Made by a program: the position numbers and the translations under genes
Shown: in pieces, positions 34,901 through 47,459 of the stretch
Numbering within the stretch: the first letter of the stretch is position 1
How the letters are laid out: every line of letters starts with the position of its first letter
Notes under the pieces: model-generated
The model's input: only the letters and a program-made list of their open reading frames with translations
Database searches by the model: none
What the model was told of the DNA's origin: nothing
Source of the DNA: Macrostomum hystrix
Lineage: Eukaryota; Platyhelminthes; Macrostomidae
DNA: 64,000 nt
Assembly: GCA_950097015.1 (NCBI GenBank)
Contig: CATNEN010000029.1
Coordinates: 5,785,501-5,849,500, forward strand
Direction of reading: 5' to 3'

Positions 34901-37550
34901 TCATATTGCGGAGTAAAAATTCGAACTGATGTACTGTGTGCAGAGTACAGAGTGCTAATATCACTAACCAGCTGGGATGATTTCGTTATCGAATGGGGTT
35001 GCTTGCCGCAGAGTATTGACGATTTCATCAAAATCTTCATCGGATTGATTCGGTGCGTCTGAAAAAACACAGTGAAATGGGTGGGTCTTTTGCAATCCGA
35101 TGATCTGTCCTCGTGAAGGGAAGGAGTGTGGGGATGGCGATAGAGTCAGAAGTCGTACCGCAAAGTCTCGCGAGTTGCCGCGGAAAGAGGGATGAAGGGA
35201 GAGATGAAGGGAGAGACAGTGGATGCAGGGAGTGGTCCTCTCGGCCTCAGGCTGGCCAGTCCCACTCAACCCATAGGCCACAGGCATGACTGCCGTGCCT
35301 ACCCCAAGCAGTGCTCGAAACCGGCTAATAGTCTAAATAGATGTCGGGCTACCCGCAAGCGGATAGGACAGGGCTAGGTAGCCTACTGTCATCAGTAGCA
35401 TGTTCGTAACTGACCCCTAACCTTGGTAGCAGTGGTCGACTCGGCCTAGGCTCTTGTCTTAGAAATGCGGAAAGGCTATCGGCAAAGCGGAAAAATGATC
35501 TAGGGTAGCGCCACCACCCAATGCGCCTACGTTGCCACCGCAGACATTTGGGAACTTGGGTCCCCGGAGCTCGCAGCTCCTAGTTTGTCACACAGATCTT
35601 AGACAAGCCGAAAAAAAAGAGCCTTCTGTAACTTCCGTTTTAGACTAGGGTGAAGACCCCGGAATGGATCGAGACACGCCTCACCAGGGGATTCCTGAAT
35701 TTGCGCTACAGTGGTCTAGAAAGGTGGTACTCAGAACCCGAAAGAGAAATCCATAGCCAGAATCATACTCATGGGACATCAGACACATTCTGTACATTAG
35801 GCTGCAGCCTACACATTAGATAACTAGCGATCCGAGTCTGTGCGAGTTGAGGAAATCAGAGGCAGGAGAGATTAAGCTGAACACTGGCTGAGTGATTATG
35901 CAAGCGTAAGGTTACATGATCATCGCCCTCGCTTCCGTGGCGGCGGATGCGAGAGGCGGGGAACAGAAGGAAGACTCAATCGGCAGGGGAGTTTGACACG
36001 CACTCCTCGATCCGCCAGGAAGAGAGGAATAACCCGCCAAGGAATTCCCACCCCTGGGCAGAAAGAAAACACGTGCTACACTCCGCATTTTACCTGCAAA
36101 TCCCTAGCTCCATATTGCTCTCATACGCGCTTACAATTGCCTTCCTGCCGCAGCTTTCAGCTCGGCTGTGCCAGAGCCCATTCCCCTAATAGATTAGCCA
36201 CTCATGGTAGAGGGCTGTCTAAGGTTAAAATAAGGAGAAAGTAACAGCATGGCGGAAAGATTTAAATTGTTATTAAATTGGCCAAATGTTTAAATAATTG
36301 GCGAGTGCTGATAATTTATTAGGCTGAACAGATCCCTTGCCCGAGCCCGTACTTCCCGCCTAGACTAAAAGTGCAGCCCCGTAGAAATAACAATCACAAA
36401 CCGCTGCGCGGGTTACTTATCTGGAGTCGCTTCGGCCGCGTGCTGCAATCCCGTTGGTCTCGGGGAAGGGGGTGGGGTAAGACAGCAGAGACAGGGGAGG
36501 GAAGTGCTGTGAGTTGGCAGGGGCCAACACGCTTGGAGCTCAAGGCTCAATTCAACGGCTCACCTAAAGAGGTGGCTCACGCTCAGGGGGAATGGGGACA
36601 GGCAATGGGCCTGCGCTAACTGTGGAGCTATGAGCCCTAGGGTCTATGCCCTAAGTGGATCTGGGGGACGAGTCCTGGGTCCGGTGGGATTCCGGCCCGG
36701 CAAGGGTAAACCGGCAGGGAGAAAGGGGAAGAGCCGGTGGGAGAAAAGAGGTCCTAGAGGGAGCAGCGCAGCGCGCTTGCTTAAATAGGTCTTGCAGCAC
36801 GCCAACCCCGACATCCATCAAAGCAACCCACATTCGCGCCCGCCTGTCAACGGGGAATCGAAGCGACGACAGGCCGCCCCAATTGCCCAATGAACCGGCG
36901 GCGGGAAACGACAGGTGCTCATCGAGAGCAGCCATCGGCAGACGGCCAACAATTGTTACTCCGCCGGGGCAATGGAAGCGCAGGCGCCGACCTGCCTACA
37001 GTGACATTTACGAGTATCTACAAGGGGGAGATCATAAAGTCGAGCTGGGCTCGAATACTGTAAAGAAGAGGGGACATGAAGAATTTAATGGTCACTCATA
37101 ACGCGCGAGTGAGCCCCTATATCTGATCGCGGTTTGGAGGGGAATTATGACCTAAACTAGTTCATACAGTAACATTATGGCCGCGATCAGTCATTCCTAC
37201 GGGGAGTCTAGACAACTCCGGAGAGAGAGGATTCGACAGCTACTTGATTCACCGCCGCCTCAAACCCGGCCCTAAGATTAATGATCTTGTTTGTGACCAG
37301 CTGCTATGTGGGTCGCAATTATTAACTACTAAATAAAAATTGAAAAATTATGCTGGCTCACATTCCCACTCGATTCCCGCAGCACACTCCACATCAACAG
37401 AGATTGTAACATTGACTCAGTCAAAGCTATATTTGCAGTATTTAAAATTTAAATGCAGACATGAGTAAACTTACCACCAGCAAGAGCATGCTCTGGAAGC
37501 CAAATTGCAGACATTAGCGCTACAACAGCGACTAAAAGTTGGAGCTTCAT
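31901..37550 (-). CDS. Secreted phospholipase B1-like GDSL lipase
   Basis: Nine minus-strand exons join in frame: 37550-37475, 35058-34969, 34892-34756, 34611-34386, 34247-34139, 33596-33303, 33109-32932, 32758-32618 and 32011-31901. They give 453 aa. Residues 1-25 form a signal peptide (hydrophobic LLVAVVALM...ALA). GDSLTAG at 135-141 carries the nucleophile Ser137. GGND at 246-249 is the third SGNH block. PDCFHLS places the catalytic Asp397 and His400. The C-terminal LEPVGQK...CP matches the end of one PLB1 repeat. Vertebrate PLB1 has several such units and a membrane anchor; this has one unit and no transmembrane segment, so it is probably secreted. The family cleaves fatty acids from phospholipids. 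The join after 32618 uses a GC donor. Confidence 0.92.
32160..32235 (+). mobile_element. Possible SINE family A fragment
   Basis: GTGATTCGAATCTTAAAGTC and the following GTAGAATATG resemble the B-box region of the 30.08 kb copy. The core domain is missing. Confidence 0.35.
35060..37470. other. Large GC-rich first intron of the lipase gene, content unexplained
   Basis: This 2.4-kb intron holds a GC-rich stretch (about 35.2-37.3 kb) unlike the AT-rich introns beside it. Open frames at 36655-37101 (+) and 36651-36935 (-) show no recognisable domain. A transposon without coding sequence, or a nested gene, are both possible. Confidence 0.4.
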
Positions 37551-38870
37551 CGTAGCGGCAGAAGTTGTAGAAAGCCACAGAAAATGTCGGTCGTTAAGAA
37601 AATTAAGCCTATTGTGTTGCCCTTGTCCCTGGAAAGATTACTTTAAAGCAATATCTCTTCTGTCTATTAGTAACCTTTATACCATTAGAAATCACACCTA
37701 TACATTATCGCCACTACGGCGTGTGCGCCTCTATTTGCCGAGTTGTGGTGTTTTGGCACCACCTTAATCGTGAGAAGCGTGCATGCAGACTCAAATTCGT
37801 GACACTTGTGTGTGACAAAGAAGAATATTTTGCGACTGGCACGATATTGATAGTGACAATGAGCTATATTGCAACAGGGTTTTTTCTCAGCTCTCAGCTT
37901 TGCTTCCCAGGCTGCAGAGCTCAGATAAGTATAATATTGGCAAGCCTACATATGCGACTGTACTATATGGCCAAACCTTGGAAGTAAACAGTAAATTTGC
38001 TATCCCAATGAAACTCTCTCAATCAATGCGAAATGACAGAAAGTGGCACCATGTCCATATCAAGCGTATGTACTGGATCCGAATTACGCAGCCCGCTGGC
38101 CGCAATTGTCTGAGTCGAATTTGAGCTCACACAGGACGTTCTGGGGTCTTACATGTAATTCCAGGTCCGGGCTGGACCCCACCCAATCGGGCCCTTAAAA
38201 ATGAAAAGCAGGCCTTGTCGTCTGAATTAAGCGGCTCGGAGCGATAGCTCTCGGCTCGGATCACATCGCTCTTATTCGTTACACTTTTAGCCTCCAGTGG
38301 TGTAGGATGGTGAACTATAGCGTTGCAGCTTGGTCCTCTCGTCCAGGAAATCCGACCCTTATCATTAGCCTGTAGGCCCCCAGCTTGAAGCAGCTCATGT
38401 CACGTCTCGAGGTAGGTGAACCGCTGCTGGCTGCGTATAGGCTGAGCGTAGTCTGTTGCAGCATGTCAGCTCCGCTGTGGCGGCTTTGAATAAAGAAACG
38501 GATCAACCTGTTTGGCTCAGTGCAGTATAGCAAAAAGGCTAAAGCAAAAGCAACAGCAACGCTTGATATAAGAACCTAAAAGTCAGTAAGCAAGAAAGGT
38601 AATCAAGCAAGCTAAAAATAGGTCACTTTAGGGCAACTAATAGATTAGAAAAAAGTATACACGCATTTCCTACACCACAGAAATGTGTCATGCAATTCAC
38701 ACACCGAATGCGTTCCGGAAAATGAGATGGTTTAGTTGATGCTGCGTATATCATGCCATTCTCATATTGACCAGTTGGCCCTATGCTGCCAGTGTTCACT
38801 GCTGAACCCTTCGCCTCAGGAATGCTCAAGGGCCGCGGGATAAAGGTCTTGAGAATTGGCAGGTCAAGGC
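37551..38870. other. Region upstream of the lipase gene
   Basis: No gene was recognised. The lipase promoter should lie just right of 37550, but no TATA or initiator could be assigned. Confidence 0.35.
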
Positions 38871-38889
38871 AGAGCTCACACGGTTAAGT

Positions 38890-39345
38890 TATATAATTGG
38901 AGGGCTCCTGCACACAGAGGAGGGCTCGCTGTGACAGCGGTGGTCGAGACCGTCCTGCTGTACAACGCCGCGAGTCGTGGACGCTGACGGCTACGCTGGA
39001 GTGGCAGCTGAACTCGGCGCACTCGGGACTGCTCCGTGCAGCCTTTCAAGCTGACCAGAGCGTCGGGACCGAGGCTCTGTACGAGAGAGCCCAGCTGTAA
39101 CGCCCGTCCACCATCCTGCGCCAGCGGCGACTTCGACTAGCGGGCCACGTTATTCGGGCCGAGAGCTACTGCCGCCAGCTCGCCCAAGACGTCCTGCTAC
39201 TCACCCTGCAGGGCCCGTTCAGGCGCGGCCAGGCTCGGACCCGCCGCTACGTCGACTGCTTGCTGAGCGACGCCAGGGCGCCCGACACTGCCACCGGCGC
39301 GGACCATGTTCGCGCGCTGGCTCTGCGGCGCGCCATCTGACTTAT
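38890..39345 (+). mobile_element. 3' end of a LINE of the same family as 6.5 kb
   Basis: With one stop the + strand reads TVLLYNAASR, LTATLEWQL, LLRAAF, then RQRRLRLAGHVIRAES and RRGQARTRRYVDCLLSDARAP, ending ALALRRAI and TGA at 39338-39340. This is the conserved C-terminal part after the reverse transcriptase in RTE/L1-like LINEs. It is strongly 5'-truncated and broken. Confidence 0.85.
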
Positions 39346-40164
39346 GCATCCCTGACTTTTGGGGCTAGCGTCTCTTTTTGTTGATGTTGTTTTTTTTGTT
39401 ATATAAGCATCTGTCTGCATGGTTTGCCACCAGCCTCTGTGTGCCGGGACATTGTCCAGCTGCAGGGTGGTGCCAACAAAAAGCGGCGTTCGCAAAATTC
39501 AGCAAGTCAGTACATATTAATACCATCATGTTGATCATTTGATCATGCCTTCTAGCAGCACAAGCTTGTACCAACCTACAGTCTAAATGACCCAAATTAA
39601 TTTTTAGAATGACCCCCATTCAGCTCTTTTTAATTCTTGCCTTCACGCTAGGAAGTCCAGCTACTTCTAATTGTAAAATTAGGCAATTTGGTGCCCAGAT
39701 GATTTCCTCATTCATTATATTACTTTGCTAGTCTTCGCACCTGAATATTTTATTTAGATTACTCCAAGTAGTAACATGAACACAATACCCGAAAAAGGAG
39801 TTTTCGGTTTAGTCAACCCAGCGTTGAAAACAGTAAATAGTTTCCTCGGTTGCAAGAATAACGACCTTGAGAAGCAAAATTAGTCAGTTCTCTATTTTTT
39901 ACAAATACGCTAATATTGTTTACTTTTATAAAGAAAAATAACCAAGTAATACCACTAAGATCATATATATTGATTTTGTCATGAGCTAAAACTTGATTTT
40001 TAGTCAGATTTTCATACGGATCTACTTTGGGAAACTTCAAAAATGCGTGAGGCCTTTACAAGAAATTCTCTATTTAAGCTCTTCCGATATGTTTTTTGTC
40101 TAAACAGCTACACTCAATAATTGTTTACGCATCTTTTCATTATTTGCTTGTCGATCATCACAAT
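39346..40164. other. Upstream region of the 14-3-3 gene
   Basis: AT-rich, no exon was recognised. It should contain the promoter and 5' UTR. Confidence 0.4.
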
Positions 40165-42022
40165 ATGTCGGACTGGCTAGCTTCATCTGGTGTATCGAAC
40201 CGCGATGATTTGGTGTACATGGCAAAGCTTGCTGAGCAGGCAGAGCGATATGATGATATGGCGGCTGCTATGAAGTCTGTCACTGAAAAGGGCCAGGAAC
40301 TTGGAAATGAAGAACGAAATTTGCTTTCTGTTGCCTACAAGAACGTCGTTGGTGCCAGACGTTCTTCTTGGAGAGTGACCTCTAGCATCGAAAGCAAAAC
40401 GGAGGGACATGAAAGGAAACAGTCTGCAGCAAAGGAATATCGTCAAAAGATTGAAGGCGAGCTTCAGAAAGTGTGCAAGGAGGTACTGGTAAGTATAGTT
40501 ATTATGCTAGTCTGCCAACTACTAAATTTATTTAGTATTTAGTATACTAGATCTCTAAAATCGGCCCCATGCGTAGTTCATATACTATAGCTTATAGCTA
40601 GGCCATTATCACACCAATCACATTATAAATTAATTAGAGGCCTATAGGCAGTTATTTTTTCAACCTTGACTTAATTGTTACAAATGTAAATTTAAATTGA
40701 CTTTCGACAAAACTGACTAATAGCTAGGCCTACTTAACTCTTAGCGTTAATTTAGGTACTAGTAAGAGAAATTATGTGTCAATGTCAATTTTAATTTTAT
40801 AACTATGCCTATGGCCTTGTCATAGCCTTGGCTAGGGTTACCCCAATAAGAATAATTTTTCTTGTTAGCTAGCTAGCTGTTACTAAACCTGTATGAATTT
40901 ATTAGGTATTCTTATGTTTGTAACAAAAAATATAAGAAGTTCTGAGCTTGTTTGGGCCCTATGCAATTGTATGGCTAATAAAATATATATTGTAATATTG
41001 TGCATTGGCTCTTAGCTGCTATGAAATTTTGTTTTATCAAATGAGCTTATTCCTAGTCCTAGTTAGTTCTTGTATAAGTATAAGCTATTGTATTATTTTT
41101 GCTATCTAATTTGAATGGTTTATTTGTTATATACCACTACTAAGTCTAAGGCTTTAGCTACCAAAAATGTTCCTAGAGTCATAAATCAATAAAAGTCTTT
41201 TTAGTTATTTACATGCCTATATGTATTACAAATGACAATAAATTCAATTTTTTCAAAGGGTTGTTCATAGAAAAAATGAATTGGCCCAAAAACTAATAAA
41301 ATTTAATTTTGTCTAATTGTTTTCTCAATCGTATAACTGATTTCTTTCATTTACTTTCTCCATTGTACAGAGCCTACTGGAGGATTTCCTCATCAAGCAA
41401 GCATCCACACCTGAGTCAAAGGTCTTCTATTACAAGATGAAGGGTGACTACTATCGCTATCTGGCTGAAGTTGCCATTGGCGATGAGAGAAAAGAGGTCA
41501 TTGACCACTCTGAGGGTGCCTACAAGGCTGCCACTGAGCATGCTGAGTCTGAACTGCCCACAACGCACCCAATCCGACTGGGCCTGGCCCTGAACTACTC
41601 TGTGTTCTTCTACGAGATCAAGAGCGAGTCTGACAAGGCCTGCCAGCTAGCCAAGAAGGTAAAAAATTCCTCTTTTAAATTCTTAGTTCTTTTTGTTACC
41701 ATGTGAAGTATAGGTAGGTAGATAGGTAGGTTTATTGAAAATTCACTGTGGTTTTTCAACTTCTCTACAGGCCTTCGACAATGCCATCGCTGATCTGGAC
41801 GAGATTGGCGAGGACTCCTACAAGGATTCGACGCTCATCATGCAGCTTCTTCGCGACAACCTGACTGTAAGCTCACGTGTTCTGTTGTCTACAAATATAC
41901 TACATATATATTCTATCGATATACATTTATGACTAGTTTGTAACTTGTCATTTCAATTCTGAAAATTTCCTTTGCAGCTTTGGACATCAGAGCAAGGAGG
42001 AGAAGACGGTGAACAGGATTAG
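40165..42022 (+). CDS. 14-3-3 phosphoserine-binding adaptor protein
   Basis: The exons are 40165-40488, 41371-41658, 41771-41866 and 41978-42022, all with GT-AG borders and phase 0, giving 250 aa. The start ATG opens MSDWLASSG, then [20 protein letters not shown] as in all 14-3-3 proteins. The phosphopeptide groove is intact: [20 protein letters not shown] (K and R of helix 3), [17 protein letters not shown] (R, Y of helix 5), and [14 protein letters not shown] (the family has N-F-S-V-F-Y-E-I). The final [18 protein letters not shown] block is conserved, followed by an acidic tail. Family members are dimeric cytosolic adaptors that bind phosphorylated Ser/Thr sites. The N-terminus is a few residues longer than typical. 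The isoform cannot be decided. It is the most ordinary gene of the window and carries no repeat arrays. Confidence 0.97.
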
Positions 42023-42353
42023 TAGTCTAAACTAAACTTCAGATGTTAGCAACAGTGACTAGCTACTCTACTCAACTCTTAATTGCATATATTTGTTGTC
42101 ATTCTGAAATTGTCTTATTTATGGTATAATATAAGTCCTATGTCTTATTATAGTTACTTTTCTTGCGGCAGATGCTTAATATATCCTTCGAGTAATAAGC
42201 AAACCAAATTATTAATGTCGTAACTATCTGCCGCTGCATATTCAGAGGAAATCAATATTCGACTTGCTTTCTAAAATTTCTTCATCAAGAAACCGTTGCG
42301 AGTCGATCGTGTTAGGCTGCTAAATTGGCGGGGGGTTAGTTGGTCAGGTTTTA

Positions 42354-42436
42354 ATTAAACATTAAGCGAAGCTTATTACTGTTAGTTATTATCTGAGTCT
42401 TAAGTTGCGCTGTGTATTTTTTATAGTTGAATTAAA
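42354..42436 (+). promoter_or_regulatory. Candidate polyadenylation signals of the 14-3-3 gene
   Basis: ATTAAA occurs at 42354-42359 and 42431-42436, 330-410 bp past the stop. No AATAAA is nearer. Confidence 0.35.
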
Positions 42437-42837
42437 CATTGTCATGAAATATATCAGTATAAAAGTGTAGCCGCTTATTTTTCCTTTCTTTTTGAACAAG
42501 CTCGTTTTTGCCATTTAAAAGTGTAGTCAGGCTAATGTTGGTTTGAATTTTAAAAGAAGCTGTTGTGATTTTTTCTTTTTATATCATGAATACCAGTTTC
42601 TACTACCACGCTACTCTAGTGCTAGTGTACATGTGTACTAGTTATTGATGCTTGTTGGCAACAAAAGAAAATTACACAGTCCACATTTTTCCAGTTTTCA
42701 CTCTTTCTGAAGCAAATATAACCTTTCGTTTGGCTAATTTCTGCAACGTATTCATTCAGTAATATGCGAGCCGATGACAAAATCTTTGCAAACTTCGAGT
42801 CTTTTCATCTTTTCAAGTTTAAGAGTTGTATATCAGT

Positions 42838-43552
42838 CTGATACCCAAAATTTGAGTATCGCCGATAACTCAGTCCGATACTCAAATTTGAGTATCGTCG
42901 ATAACTCAGTCCGATACCCAAATTTGAGTATCGTCGATAACTCAGTCCGATACCCAAATTTGAGTATCGTCGATAACTCAGTCCGATACCCAAATTTGAG
43001 TATCGCCGATAACTCAGTCTGATACCCAAGTTTGAGTATCGCCGATAACTCAGTCTGATACCCAAATTTGAGTATCGCCGATAACTCAGTCTGATACCCA
43101 AATTTGAGTATCGTCGATAACTCAGTCTGATACCCAAATTTGAGTATCGCCGATAACTCAGTCCGATACCCAAATTTGAGTATCGCCGATAACTCAGTCT
43201 GATACCCAAATTTGAGTATCGTCGATAACTCAGTCCGATACCCAAATTTGAGTATCGTCGATAACTCAGTCCGATACCCAAATTCGAGTATCGCCGATAA
43301 CTCAGTCCGATACCCAAATTTGAGTATCGTCGATAACTCAGTCCTGATACCCAAATTTGAGTATCGTCGATAACTCAGTCCTGATACCCAAGTTTGAGTA
43401 TCGTCGATAACTCAGTCCGATACCCAAATTTGAGTATCGTCGATAACTCAGTCTGATACCCAAATTTGAGTATCGTCGATAACTCAGTCCGATACCCAAA
43501 TTTGAGTCTCGTATCAACTCAGTCCGATACCCAAATTTGAGTATCGTCGATA
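42838..43552. repeat. 36-bp minisatellite with near-palindromic core, about 20 copies
   Basis: The unit reads CGATACCCAAATTTGAGTAT then CGTCGATAACTCAGTC. The CGATACcCAAATTTGAGTATCG part is a near-perfect palindrome, and exact at 42876-42897. Both strands stay open across the array. Confidence 0.95.
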
Positions 43553-44400
43553 CCTTAATAACGATCTATTTTGATCATCTAAGATTCTGTGAATGATCAT
43601 TTTGGCACCCCTAGACGCGACATTAAATAATATCCATCTCCAGCTGATTCACGCGAAGCAACATGACGAAAATGATTTTTAGGCAGGAAATACAGGAAAC
43701 ACATTTCCTGTCTGTTTTGGTACTTAGGGTCGTCGTGTTAGGGACCGTGTTAAAGCGAGCGTTTTCCTGACAATTTGAAGCTCAGCTGTTTCAGCGTAGT
43801 TTGCAAATGAATGGTGAGTCTAGATAGCGCATACTAGCTCACAGTCTCTCCTAAAATAAATGCGCTTGACGCATGTTTATGCGAGCAGCGCAGGTTTTAT
43901 TAAAAAATTCTGCTTGCCGCTTACGAGCTTGTCAATGAATCATAACGACATCGCCAGAAATCCATAATTGGAGGTTTGTTTGATTCTACTGAAAGTAGGA
44001 AAGTTGGGATTCGAAAAATAAAAGCGTTCTGTACAAAAAACTTCTTAGCTTAGGGGAGGCATGTAAGCGAAACAGACTTATATAATCTATATTTTAAAGC
44101 AAATAGGAAAATCCATTAAAAATAGTTAAATAGCCGCCAGTACTACTAGACTTCCATCTTTTTAATTTTCTGATAACCAGCTCAAAGACATCTCACCAGA
44201 GAAAAAAATGCCATGTTTTACTTTTGGTCCGGGCCGGGCCGATCCCTGCAAGCTCCAAGGCAACGTTGCGGGCACCCTCATGGTGCCAAGGCTGCATTAC
44301 TTGACCTAGTGCTGCACCAAAGTTCCAGTGAATACTTACTCGTACTATAATGTGTATATAGTGAATACAAAGTCAGCGCCAGGCAGGAGATACATAAATG
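43553..44400. other. Intergenic stretch without recognised genes
   Basis: Nothing coding or repetitive could be recognised. Confidence 0.4.
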
Positions 44401-44518
44401 CATACAAACTTGTCTGTTGGTGCTGAAGCGGTCGGCAGCGCGATCAGTATATAGGAGACCAGGTCCTGGACTTTTTTAATTAGTTGCTAGGAGTCGACTA
44501 GGAGTCTGCATGTGAGCA

Positions 44519-44839
44519 ATGCTCCTTGTTGGTGGATATCGGATCGAAGAGTCGATCGACGACGATGCGTCCAGACGAGCCCGCCACGTCACATGCGGAC
44601 AGGTGGACACGTCAGCTGTGGTTTTACCGATCAGCTGCAAATGGTTCAACCTTCTCCCAGCAACCTCGTGTGCCAGTTCGTTTCTTCGGGAAGCGGGAAG
44701 AAGCGGCCTGCTGTTGGCCGGCGATATCGAGTCTAATCCGGGTCCTGTTTTCTCTGTGCCGTCTGCAAATCGGCCATCCATTCATCCGGCAGTACCTTCC
44801 GTGGCAACGCCTGCGGTAACTGGATCAACTGCAGATTAA
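44519..44839 (+). CDS. Short ORF with a 2A ribosome-skipping motif, likely 5' end of a non-LTR retrotransposon
   Basis: An ATG-started frame of 106 codons carries LLLAGDIESNPGP at residues 64-76 (44708-44746). This matches the 2A consensus D-x-E-x-N-P-G-P preceded by a hydrophobic stretch. In 2A sequences the ribosome skips the Gly-Pro bond, releasing an N-terminal peptide. Cellular 2A sequences are known near the start of ORFs of non-LTR retrotransposons of sea urchins, lancelets and molluscs, and in some NLR-type proteins. The N-terminal 60 residues show no recognised domain. The frame stops at 44837-44839, so the downstream ORF is absent or shifted. Positions 44840-45480 have similar base composition and may be its decayed continuation. 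Confidence 0.72.
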   Translation: MLLVGGYRIEESIDDDASRRARHVTCGQVDTSAVVLPISCKWFNLLPATSCASSFLREAGRSGLLLAGDIESNPGPVFSVPSANRPSIHPAVPSVATPAVTGSTAD

Positions 44840-45559
44840 GGGCCCTGATGATGTGCGGCCGAACGTGGCGCGAAGCCGGGCCAGCATGCACCTTGTCGAA
44901 GCTTCCCTAGAGCGCCTCTGTCAGCGTCTAGGTCTCAGCCTCAGGTCTTAGATCTCCGATTGGAACAGCTGTGACCGCCGACGGGGCAGCTCCGCGAGAG
45001 CAGAACCGCCGAACCGAACATCAATCGAAATGCGGCCAGTGAAGGCTTTGCCGCGCCATCTCACTGGGTCGTCGCACACACCTGGCACGAGTCGGCCAGG
45101 AACTGAGTTAGAGGAACTGACCCCGTCTCTGAGTCGAATTTCGGCAGTCAGGCTGGTTCGGGAATCGTGCAGGTCACCTGGATCCTCATGAATGCATCAA
45201 AGCCGTGTACATGCAGGTGTGCACTGCACCTAATGTGCATTTAATTTGTTAGTCAGGTGTGGGGGCTGAGGCGTATGCGCGCTGTGAAGCAGAGACAACA
45301 GGCAGAAGCTTTCAGGTCCACTCGCTTTGGAGGTCTAGATATAGCAGCGTTGACTTCCCGTCCAGTCAGTGATGTCAATGAGGCCGGGCTATAGGTTTCG
45401 TGCGCTTTGGCGCGGCTGAGAATGCGTGTATAGATTCACTTTACGCAGTAATCATACGGTTATAGTAAGGCATATGGCTGATGCTTCGAGTGTCGTTAGA
45501 GAGCCTCAGGTCGCCGAGCAGACATCAGAACGAAGCATGGCATGATGAAGTTGAGCAAC

Positions 45560-47400
45560 CCTCCTCAACATACATCCATGCACATAATTTTTCAAGCTGC
45601 ACGACATCAATACGCGTGTTGCATTTCTCTTTTTTCTTGATAAATTATATTAAGTTGTAGGCAAAGAGCTGTGTGATTTTTTACGAGACTCTTCATTTGC
45701 AATACCCAATTAGAGAAGCTATTGAAGCGAAAAAGGATTATAGGAAAGTTGGAGTTGGAATCCGCGCCATGCCATGTTGTATTGTACGAAAGTGACGTTT
45801 TATTATAGAATTGCAATACTTGTCATCATTTTTACATGCATTTTCGTAACGTGCACTCAAAATTGAACTTGACTCACTTAATTTGCCGTAGTCTATACCT
45901 GTAATCACTAGTTCTATTCGATTTGTTGTAAGTCTCTATAAGCTTGAGCCTAAATCACGCACATGTTGACTCAAACTTATTTAATTTGCTTAAGGAAGCA
46001 ATACCTTAGGGCCAATGAGGCCTCGTAGACCAAGTGAATGATCATTAATCTTTACCCTGCATGCTCACACCGATATTTCATAGCATTTGAGGCACTCTCA
46101 TTCTTTTAAACCAATAAGTCACTGTCAGTGGACAGGGTACTGCTGCACAATAACTGTCACATTGAGATTGATGCAAAGGCATTTCGATTGAGACTCGGGA
46201 GATTAGCTAATTGCACGGGCTACTCCAACACTGGCAGTGGGAATGCATGGCCTCTCCAACAAAGAGCTAAACTGTGTTTAACAGCCAAGGGGCACGCCTT
46301 TTCTACATAATGCAGCGTGTACATTTACTTCAGGTAAAGGTGTTCAGGCAACACCGAAAAAGCGAAACCTGAAACAATGAATTGCCACAGGTAGTGTCGG
46401 GGAAGATCAGGGAGATATTTTCATAGCTAAAATTTTTCGAATTTTCATTTAATCCGATGATTAAGGAACAGTTTTTTAACGAGAAAATCATGCGACATAT
46501 ATTGCTGAGATATATTGCAGGGGCTTGTCAATATCGCGTGATTTACTGTCATGCTTAGGGAGTAATTTCAATTGTACTCTCAGTTTGAATGTTTACGAGC
46601 ATTTTCGTCGAGTGGGAATTGTCATGAGCACCGGAGCGAGTGCTCAGAGCAATTGACGACACTCGGGTTGAGTAACATGCAGATGCAGGTTGAAACTGAG
46701 AGCCGTTTTCCCTTCGTAATAGAGAAATTCTAGATTTTTCTATCGCTACACGTGAACATCACATTGAATTGAAAAAAAACCGAAGGACAAAACATTTGCA
46801 GCAGTTAAATCGAGGAAGGGAAAAGCGGTTGGCTGCTTTAAAAGAATGAATCGGATTTCCATAAGCCTGATGTCTGTAGCATAGATACAAAGTTTAGTCT
46901 TTTGAAAGACAAAAACCGTTTGTTGTTTAATTTTAGCTTTAAGCTGCATGCCTCCTGAGTTCCTGAAGGGAATCAACCAATCAGACAGCGACCAATGGGG
47001 CTTCTCTTTGCTCCGCAACAATCGGCGATACAAGTGGCTCGACGCTCCGGTCTCTCCGTTTTCGCCAGCCACCCACGCTCTCGACGTTTTTATGAGCATT
47101 ACGGTCGAGGGACTTGCCTCTCGCTTTTGTTGGAAGACTCCGCGGTTGGTTTCCTGTAAGTATTTTTGTGTATAAATAGCAAAAGCTGTTCTGAAGCGTT
47201 AGCTGTATTTTAGGCCAGCCCTCAAAATAGTGTGCACTAATTGCATTTCTAAAAAAGGAGCGACATTCTATGAGTAAGTAGCTGTGGCTGTTAGAAATTG
47301 ATGGATTAACGCATCGGGTATAGTGTATTAATGATAGATCATTAGATACAACCAGTTGTACATCGATGTGATGTGATGACTGACATTTACGACCCTTGAG
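45560..47400. other. Intergenic stretch without recognised genes
   Basis: Open frames of 60-150 codons on both strands show no recognisable family or splice pattern. Confidence 0.4.
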
Positions 47401-47407
47401 ACATCCA

Positions 47408-47459
47408 ATGCAACACCTACTGAGCATGGGGTGCAACATCTACTGAGCATGGGGTGTCA
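47408..47459. repeat. Short direct duplication next to a LINE end
   Basis: GCAACACCTACTGAGCATGG and GCAACATCTACTGAGCATGG follow each other directly at the boundary of the minus-strand LINE fragment. Confidence 0.75.

Noticed and set aside
44519-44839. Viral polyprotein fragment because of the 2A motif
   Set aside because: No capsid, helicase or polymerase sequence is nearby, and 2A motifs are known in animal non-LTR retrotransposons.
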